Assembly (NCBI GenBank): GCA_029557815.1
Contig: JAKQHX010000037.1
Location: forward strand, 1 to 39,638
From: a bacterium
GTDB taxonomy: Bacteria; Patescibacteriota; Saccharimonadia; Saccharimonadales; JAGQNK01
Length of the DNA stretch: 39,638 bases
Direction: 5' to 3'
In this document: positions 26,666 to 34,234 of the stretch, in pieces
How positions within the stretch are numbered: the stretch's first letter is position 1
Layout: every line of letters starts with the position of its first letter
Position numbers and translations under genes: made by a program
The notes under the pieces: generated by a model
The model's database searches: none
The model's input: only the letters and a program-made list of their open reading frames with translations
Told to the model about the DNA's origin: nothing

Positions 26666-27589
26666 ATGAACTTAATAAGCACTGTACGCCAGTATTACTT
26701 GGGGCATTTTGATGAGTTGCCGTCTGACAAACAGTTCCACTTTGCAAGTCGCTTAGCTGCCTGGGAAAACCTGCCGGCAGCCCATGACAAGCTAAAGTTA
26801 CTGCGCCAAACCATAGCTCCAGAGAAAGAGATTGAGAAAAGCTTGGCGGCACTCCTTCATAGCCCTCCGGAAGCAAAGATCAATGCTGCAAGTACGCGGC
26901 AAGCATACTTTGAGCAGTATTCTGAACTGCGACCCTTCATGCTTGCTCTTTTTAGGGTCCGACATTTGCGGGATATATACGGTATAGCTGCGAGAGAGAG
27001 CTTGTTAGAGCTGGTTTCCGAGGACCAGCTTGGCGACCTCGCATCCCAACTGATGGAGGACGAAAAAGCAATGCGTGTTCTTTCGACGTATGCCGTCAAC
27101 TACCTTTACCTTCTGGACCATATACTTTTTAAAGATAGGGACGGTACATGCCTTGATGTCCAACGACTTTACGATATTGGCAGAGCAGCCCAAGCGAACG
27201 ACCCAGAAGAAATACAGCTCTTCATATATTTCTATACGCACTGCATTATTGGTGAATCAAATTTCTACCTGTGGCAAACTAGATCAAGCTACAGGAGTAT
27301 ATACCAGCGAATGATAGAGGACCTGGAAAGTCTTATTGGCAAGAACTTCCGTAACATAAACCTTGATAACAAGCTTGAGTTCCTCGTATGTTGTCGGATA
27401 CTCAGTTACGCTTCAAAACTTGAATCCAAGATATATCAGGAGTGCACACAATCCATCAGTATCGAAGGAGACTTTCTTGTAGACACCCTGAACGACTTTG
27501 CTCAATCTGAAAAAACATCATTTTCCGACTCTGAGCATCGCAACGTACTCTTCATTATGAGTGGCTCGCCATACAGGCACGCCGCCTAA
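26666..27589 (+). CDS. Hypothetical, predicted mostly alpha-helical protein (about 307 aa)
   Basis: Long ORF with coding-like composition between protease and ATP-grasp genes; no recognised family; start moved from 26648 to 26666 because the -10-like box lies between. Confidence 0.75.
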   Translation: MNLISTVRQYYLGHFDELPSDKQFHFASRLAAWENLPAAHDKLKLLRQTIAPEKEIEKSLAALLHSPPEAKINAASTRQAYFEQYSELRPFMLALFRVRHLRDIYGIAARESLLELVSEDQLGDLASQLMEDEKAMRVLSTYAVNYLYLLDHILFKDRDGTCLDVQRLYDIGRAAQANDPEEIQLFIYFYTHCIIGESNFYLWQTRSSYRSIYQRMIEDLESLIGKNFRNINLDNKLEFLVCCRILSYASKLESKIYQECTQSISIEGDFLVDTLNDFAQSEKTSFSDSEHRNVLFIMSGSPYRHAA

Positions 27590-28488
27590 TCACCGATTTT
27601 GTCGAATAGTTGCCGAAGCAGCTGCTTCTTTTCCTCTAATAAAGCCCCTTTGCGAAGCTGGGGCTGCGTATTAACCTCCAAGAATATATATTCGTCTGAA
27701 TCATACCGCGGCATGATGTCAACTCCAGATATCATGAGATTGAGCCTGTCGCTAATACTCCGTGCTTTCTGAATAATATCATCTGGCAATGTATGGAGGG
27801 GTAACTTGGTTGCCTGGCCGCCTTTGGATGTATTGTTGATATGCGAAGTTATGTCGCCTCGTCTCTCAAAGAGCAACATATCGTCACCGACTATAAGTAG
27901 CCGATAGTCCCTATCGTTTTGGCAAAATTCTTGTAGCAAGAAGTCTGTGCCTGTCTCGCTTGAAAGTCTTGCCTGTATATCCTGCATATCACGTACTACG
28001 TAATTTGAATCGCCATGTGATCCCACATTTGTTTTGAGCACCGCCGGGAATCCAGAGGTGTGTTCGGCATATTCGGCCAGCAGTTGCTTGTCGACCGCAT
28101 AAACCGTCTTGAGAAAAGGTATGCCAAGCTCAAGAAAGTAGATTGCTTGTGCAAACTTTGTTCCTGGGTAATAGAGCGAGTAGTCATTTACGCAATCGAT
28201 TTTGTGCCATGCAGCAAAACGACTCATGTAGTAGGCGTATGCACTTCGTAGACGCATCTGTGGTCCGCGAATGTATATAACGTCAGAATCGCTCATCTCA
28301 ACATTATTTTTGGTGTCAAAAGCACGAAAGGTCCCTGGCTCTATAGTAAATACAATCTGGTCCAAAAAAGTAGCACGAATCGTTGCCTTGTCCGACAAGG
28401 TGTCTCTGGTATAACGCTCAAGCAGCGTAAACGACTCGTAGTCAATGGGATCACTACTAACCCCGCCAACAAGGTGGATTTTCTTCAT
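27586..28488 (-). CDS. Second ATP-grasp ligase (RimK-like, divergent)
   Basis: FPAVLKTNVGSHGDSNYVV; LLQEFCQNDRDYRLLIVGDDMLLFERRG; ISGVDIMPRYDSDEYIFLEVNTQPQL. Confidence 0.87.
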   Translation of the reverse strand: MKKIHLVGGVSSDPIDYESFTLLERYTRDTLSDKATIRATFLDQIVFTIEPGTFRAFDTKNNVEMSDSDVIYIRGPQMRLRSAYAYYMSRFAAWHKIDCVNDYSLYYPGTKFAQAIYFLELGIPFLKTVYAVDKQLLAEYAEHTSGFPAVLKTNVGSHGDSNYVVRDMQDIQARLSSETGTDFLLQEFCQNDRDYRLLIVGDDMLLFERRGDITSHINNTSKGGQATKLPLHTLPDDIIQKARSISDRLNLMISGVDIMPRYDSDEYIFLEVNTQPQLRKGALLEEKKQLLRQLFDKIGD

Positions 28489-28528
28489 ATCAGAAGAAGT
28501 ATAGATAAGAAGATGGGCTTTGCCTAGT

Positions 28529-28636
28529 CTAGCGGGCTTGGCTTACCCGGATATATGCAAAGTAGATGATAGCGATGACTATGGCCAATACCGTGAGGAG
28601 CAATGGAATCAAGCCTGATTCGTCAAGTTTTTTCAC
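28529..28636 (-). CDS. Candidate small single-TM microprotein (35 aa, GTG start)
   Basis: VKKLDESGLIPLLLTVLAIVIAIIYFAYIRVSQAR; only the 3' part of the 78-aa track ORF, the 5' part overlaps dnaJ. Confidence 0.4.
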   Translation of the reverse strand: MKKLDESGLIPLLLTVLAIVIAIIYFAYIRVSQAR

Positions 28637-28679
28637 GCTTTTATTTTTACTCGTGCACAAGCGGTTTGTACAGAAAAAA

Positions 28680-29774
28680 CTAGAAAATGCCCCGTTTTTT
28701 GTGGTTTTTAAACTCTTCGAGCAGGGCTTGCTGCTTCTTGCTGAGCTTGGTTGGCGTTTCAACATGTACAGTCACGATGTGTGCGCCCCGGCTTTCACGC
28801 TTGAGGTGCGGGACGCCGTGGCCGGAAAGTTTGAAATCCGTGCCAGCCTGCGTGCCGGCAGGGACCTTCATCTTGACTGGCCCATCCACCGTATCGACTT
28901 CGATTGTCGTACCAAGCGCCGCATCTACCATGCCGACCGTTTCCTCGCTCAAAATAAGGTCGCCTTCTCGGGTGAACTTCTTATGAGGCTTAACACGTAC
29001 ATTTACGTAGAGGTCGCCTTTTGGCCCGTTCGCAATCGCCTCACCATGTTCGCGCAGCCGGATCGTTGCGCCGTCGTCTATGCCTGCTGGGATTTTCAGT
29101 CCAATTTTTTGGGATTTGCGCTGCGTACCCTTTCCGTGGCAGACCGTACATTCTTTTTCCGGGATTCTGCCGGCACCTTTGCACTTCGGGCAGACGGTGG
29201 CTTGCTGGATATTGCCAAAAACTGTGCGCATCACCCTCGTGACTTGGCCGCTACCACCACATTCGTCACAAGATTTCATCTCGTAACCTGGTTCAACAGT
29301 CTTGCCTTTGCAGTGTTCACACGTGTCTTCAAGGTTTAGGTTTAGATCTACTTCTGTGCCAAAAACAGCCTGTTCAAATGTGATGTCGACATTTGTTTCT
29401 ACGTCGCGGCCTCGCGTCTGACGGCTGCTGCGCGGGCCTGCTCCGCCGCCAAAAAAGCTGCTAAAGATATCACCCAGCCCCATATCACCAAAATCGAAAT
29501 TGATATTCTGTCCCTGGCCGCCGAAGCCGGCAAATGGATCACCTCCGCCACCGTTGCCGCCTACGCCCGCATGGCCAAACTGGTCGTAGCGCTGACGCTT
29601 GCTTGGATCCTTGAGCACCTCGTAGGCTTCGTTGATTTCCTTGAACTTGGCCTCATCACCGCCTTCTTTATCGGGATGGTACTGAACAGCGGCTTTCCGA
29701 AAAGCCTTTTTGATCTCATCCGCAGATGCGCCTTTGCTGATGCCTAGTACTTCGTAATAATCTCTTTTGGCCAT
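28680..29774 (-). CDS. dnaJ: Chaperone protein DnaJ
   Basis: J-domain with HPD, G/F region, four CxxCxGxG zinc motifs. Confidence 0.97.
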   Translation of the reverse strand: MAKRDYYEVLGISKGASADEIKKAFRKAAVQYHPDKEGGDEAKFKEINEAYEVLKDPSKRQRYDQFGHAGVGGNGGGGDPFAGFGGQGQNINFDFGDMGLGDIFSSFFGGGAGPRSSRQTRGRDVETNVDITFEQAVFGTEVDLNLNLEDTCEHCKGKTVEPGYEMKSCDECGGSGQVTRVMRTVFGNIQQATVCPKCKGAGRIPEKECTVCHGKGTQRKSQKIGLKIPAGIDDGATIRLREHGEAIANGPKGDLYVNVRVKPHKKFTREGDLILSEETVGMVDAALGTTIEVDTVDGPVKMKVPAGTQAGTDFKLSGHGVPHLKRESRGAHIVTVHVETPTKLSKKQQALLEEFKNHKKRGIF

Positions 29775-29803
29775 ATCAATCTATTCTACTTTATATGAAT
29801 ACG

Positions 29804-29923
29804 TTACGCTTGGTTCAATTTCGGTGGAGGCAAGGCTTTGTACAGTGAGTTTGGCCTTTGCGCCACAAATGATTCCCAGGTCGTCAGCCGGCCGCGATAT
29901 GCTTGACCGTCAAAGAAAGACAT
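29804..29923 (-). CDS. Candidate 39-aa ORF between dnaK and dnaJ
   Basis: ATG 3 nt beyond the dnaK stop; MSFFDGQAYRGRLTTWESFVAQRPNSLYKALPPPKLNQA*; absent from the ORF track because of its size. Confidence 0.45.
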   Translation of the reverse strand: MSFFDGQAYRGRLTTWESFVAQRPNSLYKALPPPKLNQA

Positions 29924-29925
29924 AG

Positions 29926-31833
29926 CTAGCCTTTCTTGTCTTCGTCTACTACTTCACCTTCTACGGGTCCGTCTTTGTCACCTTTTTTGGGCTTCTCGTC
30001 TGATGATTCGGCATCAGCACCTTCTTTTTGCTCGTACAGCTTGGCGCCTATGGGCATCATCTTGTCAGTCAATTCTTTGGCGGCTGCCTCAATCGCATCT
30101 TTTTCGGCCTTTTCGTCAGCCACGACTTTTTTGGCTGCTTCGATAGCCTCGTCCAGGGTCTTTACGTCTTCTTCGGCAATCTTGTCCTTATTGTCAGACT
30201 TCAATTTTTCGGCCTGGTATACGGCACTATCCAGTTGGTTGCGGGCATCAATTGCCTCGCGCTTTTTCTTGTCTTCTTCGGCGTGAGCTTCGGCTTCCTT
30301 GGCCATTTTTTCGACTTCCGCTTTGTCAAGGTTGCCGCTGTTCTGGATAGTGATGGACTGCTCTTTGCCAGAGCCTTTGTCTTTGGCGGATACGTTCAGG
30401 ATACCATTGGCATCGATATTAAAGGTGACTTCGATCTGCGGCACACCGCGTGGTGCAGGAGGGATACCATCTAAGACGAATCGGCCTAGGGATTTGTTGT
30501 CGTTGACCATTTCGCGTTCACCTTGGACCACGTGGATCTCTACCTGTGGCTGATTATCGGCAGCTGTTGAGAACGTTTCACTCTTGCTTGTCGGAATCGT
30601 CGTGTTGCGCTCGATGAGCTTCGTTGCAACACCGCCGAGCGTTTCGATACCAAGCGATAGTGGTGTCACGTCTAGTAGCAGCACGTCTTTGACATCACCC
30701 TGCAGGACGCCACCCTGGATGGCTGCACCGATAGCAACAACCTCGTCAGGGTTCACACCCTTCATCGGCTCTTTACCAAAAATCTTCTTTACCTTTTCCT
30801 GCACGGCCGGCATACGGGTCATACCCCCGACCAACACAACAGCATCAATCTCACTAGCTTTGACACCGGCGTCTTTGAGGGCCTTCTCGCAAGGAATGGC
30901 CGTCTTATCAATGAGGTCACCCACCAAGCTTTCGAGTTTGGCACGGGTAAGCTTATGCTCAAAGTGCTTTGGGCCTTCGGCATCGGCTGTCAAGAACGGT
31001 AAGTTGATGGTAACTTCGTTGGTCGTCGAGAGTTCAATCTTTGCTTTTTCGGCCTCGTCACGCAAACGCTGCATAGCTGCTTTGTCATCGGTGATTGCAA
31101 CGCCATGTTCTTTTTTGAACTCGTCGGCAAAATAGTTGACCAACACGCGGTCAAAGTCCGCACCGCCAAGATGTGTATCACCATTTGTCGACTTCACTTC
31201 AAAGACGCCATCACCGAGTTCCAGGATAGAGACATCAAATGTACCGCCACCAAGGTCGTAGACCGCAATCTTTTCATCAGCCTTCTTCTTGTCCAAGCCA
31301 TAGGCCAGTGCTGCCGCGGTTGGTTCGTTGATAATACGCTTGACCTCCAGGCCTGCAATTTTGCCCGCATCTTTGGTGGCGTGGCGCTGAGAGTCGTCAA
31401 AGTATGCCGGCACGGTAATAACCGCCTCGGTTACTGGCTGGCCAAGGAACGCTTCGGCATCGGCCTTGAGCTTGCCGAGAATCATGGCGCTGATTTCTTC
31501 CGGGCTATATTCTTTGTCACCCATTTTGACCTTGACGCCACCATTGCTTTTGACAATTTCGTAGCCCATTAGTTTGAGGTCGCGCTGGACTTCTTTGTCA
31601 CTGAAATTGCGACCAATCAGGCGCTTGACTTCATAAATAGTGTTAGCAGGGTTAGTGACCTGCTGGCGACGCGCCACCTGGCCGACCAGGCGTTCACCAT
31701 TCTTATTGACCGCTACTACCGACGGTGTGGTGCGTTGCCCTTCAGAGTTGGCGACAATTTCCGCCTTGCCAGCCTGCATGACAGCCATGGCACTGTTCGT
31801 AGTACCGAGGTCGATTCCGATAATTTTACCCAT
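29926..31833 (-). CDS. dnaK: Chaperone protein DnaK
   Basis: [69 protein letters not shown]. Confidence 0.98.
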   Translation of the reverse strand: MGKIIGIDLGTTNSAMAVMQAGKAEIVANSEGQRTTPSVVAVNKNGERLVGQVARRQQVTNPANTIYEVKRLIGRNFSDKEVQRDLKLMGYEIVKSNGGVKVKMGDKEYSPEEISAMILGKLKADAEAFLGQPVTEAVITVPAYFDDSQRHATKDAGKIAGLEVKRIINEPTAAALAYGLDKKKADEKIAVYDLGGGTFDVSILELGDGVFEVKSTNGDTHLGGADFDRVLVNYFADEFKKEHGVAITDDKAAMQRLRDEAEKAKIELSTTNEVTINLPFLTADAEGPKHFEHKLTRAKLESLVGDLIDKTAIPCEKALKDAGVKASEIDAVVLVGGMTRMPAVQEKVKKIFGKEPMKGVNPDEVVAIGAAIQGGVLQGDVKDVLLLDVTPLSLGIETLGGVATKLIERNTTIPTSKSETFSTAADNQPQVEIHVVQGEREMVNDNKSLGRFVLDGIPPAPRGVPQIEVTFNIDANGILNVSAKDKGSGKEQSITIQNSGNLDKAEVEKMAKEAEAHAEEDKKKREAIDARNQLDSAVYQAEKLKSDNKDKIAEEDVKTLDEAIEAAKKVVADEKAEKDAIEAAAKELTDKMMPIGAKLYEQKEGADAESSDEKPKKGDKDGPVEGEVVDEDKKG

Positions 31834-31851
31834 AGATTTTGGTCCTTTCAG

Positions 31852-31878
31852 TTAGCAATAAGTATCTTTGAGTGCTAA
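31852..31878 (-). promoter_or_regulatory. Degenerate CIRCE (HrcA operator), promoter-downstream copy
   Basis: Minus strand TTAGCACTC-N9-TATTGCTAA; 7/9 match in the second arm to GAGTGCTAA. Confidence 0.7.
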
Positions 31879-31887
31879 TACAATTCT

Positions 31888-31916
31888 ATCATAAAAAACT
31901 AGCACTCTGGTGTCAA
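31888..31916 (-). promoter_or_regulatory. Sigma70-type promoter of dnaK
   Basis: Minus strand TTGACA (31911-31916), 17-nt spacer, TATGAT (31888-31893). Confidence 0.75.
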
Positions 31917-31925
31917 GAGTGCTAG
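31899..31925 (-). promoter_or_regulatory. CIRCE operator overlapping the -35 of the dnaK promoter
   Basis: Perfect 9-bp inverted repeat CTAGCACTC-N9-GAGTGCTAG. Confidence 0.9.
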
Positions 31926-31947
31926 TTTTATCTATTCTTTTCAGTAG

Positions 31948-32178
31948 TTACTCTACTATTTCATCAAGTGCGAGGCCGATAAGCGCTTGGGCAACGTCGT
32001 CTCCTTCTAAGTATGCCTCTGCTTCCTGGCGATGCAAACTGTCGATTATGCTACCTGGCATGCCTTCTCTGGGCGTATCAAGTACAGGCTCGCTGGAACC
32101 TGGTCGTGCCAAAGCATCTCCTCCTTGATCAAAAAGATTTTCTTCACTCATTGGGCCGCGGGGGCCGTATTCACTCAT
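31948..32178 (-). CDS. Small hypothetical acidic protein between grpE and dnaK (76 aa)
   Basis: Same strand, 14 nt after the grpE stop; MSEYGPRGPMSEENLFDQGG... Confidence 0.55.
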   Translation of the reverse strand: MSEYGPRGPMSEENLFDQGGDALARPGSSEPVLDTPREGMPGSIIDSLHRQEAEAYLEGDDVAQALIGLALDEIVE

Positions 32179-32192
32179 TTCGCTCTACACCC

Positions 32193-32702
32193 TTACTTTT
32201 TAGCTTTTACTGACCGATTTCGCGGTTCTTCCATCTTTACCCGCACCATCGCATGCCGGATAACCTCATCACCAAGCCGATAGCCAGCCTGTAGCTCTTC
32301 GCTAACTATTTCTTCAGAACCAGACCCTTCTTCCATGCTGACAGCTTCGTGAAGTCTGGGATCAAACGCTTCACCGACGGTCTTGATACGTTGGACGCCG
32401 ATATCATTGAGCGTGGTTTCAAATTGTTTGACGATTGCCCGGACTCCTTTGACAAAGTCATTGTCCTCGAGATCCTGTGGCACATGACCGAGTGCACGTT
32501 CAAAGTTATCAATTACCGGTAGCAAATCCCGTACGATATTTGCTTTCACGATATTTTTTAATGAACCGATTTGCTCGTCGTGTCGGCGGCGAACATTGAT
32601 GACATCCGCACGCTCGCGTTGGAGAGCTTCTGTCAGCTCTGTGATTTGCGTCTGCAAATTTTCGACTGCTACGTCTTCGGTTTTTTTCTTGTCCTTACTC
32701 AT
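32193..32702 (-). CDS. grpE: Nucleotide exchange factor GrpE
   Basis: RRRHDEQIGSLKNIVKANIVRDLLPVIDNFERALGHVP...FDPRLHEAVSMEEG...GYRLGDEVIRHAMVRV; start at 32702. Confidence 0.94.
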   Translation of the reverse strand: MSKDKKKTEDVAVENLQTQITELTEALQRERADVINVRRRHDEQIGSLKNIVKANIVRDLLPVIDNFERALGHVPQDLEDNDFVKGVRAIVKQFETTLNDIGVQRIKTVGEAFDPRLHEAVSMEEGSGSEEIVSEELQAGYRLGDEVIRHAMVRVKMEEPRNRSVKAKK

Positions 32703-33402
32703 ACAAAGCTCCTTCCAGCGCTTGGCCAGCGTGACTGACAAGGCTCATCACGTCACGATAGCTTTGCCTCGTTGGGCCAAGTACGCCTATATAGCTGTGG
32801 TCGCTGTATGGGCTACGAAACCGACTGATAATCAGTGAACAACCGGCGTTGCGGCCGATGGGATTTTCCTTGCCAATAAACACATTCAGTGGCTCGTTTG
32901 GTGCCGCCTCGTGCAGCCACGGCTCCAGGTTGTCCAGCAGCCTCGCGACCTGCTGGACCTGTGATCCTTGCATAAACTCAGGCTGTCCGAAGAGATTTGA
33001 CAAGCCGCTCATATACAGCTGGTCGCCAATGGTCGCCATACCGAGATTTGAAGTCAATTCTACAAGCGTATCTACGGCGTTACGTATTGTCCTGTCGGGC
33101 ATACCACCACCATGCACACGCGCTGTCAGGGCGCGCTCTGCACGACGTCCTTCGGTACTCTCCTGTTGTGTCTCGTTTAGATAGTTGACGTAAAATCTGT
33201 AACCCTTATCCGTTGGTACGCGGCCAGCACTCGTATGCGGCTGCGTAATGAAACCCAGGCGCTCAAGTTCGACCATTTCAGTACGAATAGTAGCCGATGA
33301 TACTCCAAAAACTTTCGCCAACAAACTGGAGCCGACCGGACTAGCCACTTCGGCATACTGTTCAACAACGGCACATAAAATCTGTTTTTGGCGGTCTGTC
33401 AT
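32695..33402 (-). CDS. hrcA: Heat-inducible transcription repressor HrcA
   Basis: MTDRQKQILCAVVEQYAEVASPVGSSLLA...SSATIRTEMVELERLGFITQPHTSAGRVPTDKGYRFYV; start set by the upstream promoter. Confidence 0.95.
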   Translation of the reverse strand: MTDRQKQILCAVVEQYAEVASPVGSSLLAKVFGVSSATIRTEMVELERLGFITQPHTSAGRVPTDKGYRFYVNYLNETQQESTEGRRAERALTARVHGGGMPDRTIRNAVDTLVELTSNLGMATIGDQLYMSGLSNLFGQPEFMQGSQVQQVARLLDNLEPWLHEAAPNEPLNVFIGKENPIGRNAGCSLIISRFRSPYSDHSYIGVLGPTRQSYRDVMSLVSHAGQALEGALYE

Positions 33403-33412
33403 AATCTGTTTA

Positions 33413-33441
33413 AGTGTAAGATTTTGGCACTCGAAAGTCAA
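33413..33441 (-). promoter_or_regulatory. Sigma70-type promoter of hrcA
   Basis: Minus strand TTGACT (33436-33441), 17-nt spacer, TACACT (33413-33418), then 10 nt to the ATG. Confidence 0.65.
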
Positions 33442-33450
33442 GAGTGCCAG
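33424..33450 (-). promoter_or_regulatory. CIRCE operator upstream of hrcA
   Basis: Minus strand CTGGCACTC-N9-GAGTGCCAA, arms pair 8/9. Confidence 0.85.
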
Positions 33451-33452
33451 TA

Positions 33453-34196
33453 TTAAGCTGGTGTTTCATTCAGATACGACTGGGTCTGGACAAGCAATCG
33501 CTCGATAACGTCCCGGCCATGGACTTGTGACTCAGTATCACTGCCTCCTCCGGTAACGTATCGGTGAATCTGTTCAACGGAGTGCTCGAACGTATCATTT
33601 ACGATGTACTTATAGTACCTATGTGTGAGCGCCGCCTCAAACTCCTTGACAGCACTTTCCATACGACGTCTTTTTTCGACTTCGTGCATTTTACCACGTG
33701 CGTCCATCCGATCCATCCAGACCCTAAAGCTTGGCGGCACTACAAAAAAGACAGATGCGTCCGGCTTGATCTGCACAATCTTGTGCGCGCCGACTGTCTC
33801 AACTTCGTTGACCGCAGTCTTGCCTTCTTCTTGCGCCCGTTTGAGTTCACGCAAGCTTATGCCGGAAACCTGTTGGTTGTGAATAAGGGCAGCTTCTAGA
33901 AACTTCCCTTCATGTAGTTCAGCGAGCACCTCTTCTTCTGTCCTAAACCAGTACTCGACGCCATCTTGCTCGAGGATTCCATTATTTACACGTGGCTGAC
34001 GAGTTGTGTCAGAAACGATAAAACGATAGTCACCGATTTTTGTAAGCGCATTTATGATCGTATTGCGCCCGGCCGAGCTCGGTCCTACCAAAAGAACAAG
34101 TCTGGTACTAGCCAAGATTTTTTTACTGGCTTCAGAGATATGATAGTCTTTCAGAATTTTCCGAAACTCAGCGAGATGTTCCAGCCTGTTTGTCAT
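33453..34196 (-). CDS. Guanylate kinase-like protein with non-canonical P-loop
   Basis: LVLLVGPSSAGRNTIINAL; IVSDTTRQPRVNNGILEQDGVEYWF; EGKFLEAALIHNQQVSGIS; GuKc-like layout. Confidence 0.8.
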   Translation of the reverse strand: MTNRLEHLAEFRKILKDYHISEASKKILASTRLVLLVGPSSAGRNTIINALTKIGDYRFIVSDTTRQPRVNNGILEQDGVEYWFRTEEEVLAELHEGKFLEAALIHNQQVSGISLRELKRAQEEGKTAVNEVETVGAHKIVQIKPDASVFFVVPPSFRVWMDRMDARGKMHEVEKRRRMESAVKEFEAALTHRYYKYIVNDTFEHSVEQIHRYVTGGGSDTESQVHGRDVIERLLVQTQSYLNETPA

Positions 34197-34234
34197 AGGG
34201 TATTTATAACAGAGGTGACGCTTTAGGTCAAAGA

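Noticed and set aside
28566-29339. 257-aa plus-strand ORF antisense to dnaJ
   Set aside because: Mirrors dnaJ coding sequence; shadow ORF.
30584-31135. 183-aa plus-strand ORF antisense to dnaK
   Set aside because: Ser/Thr-rich translation typical of the complement of dnaK codons.
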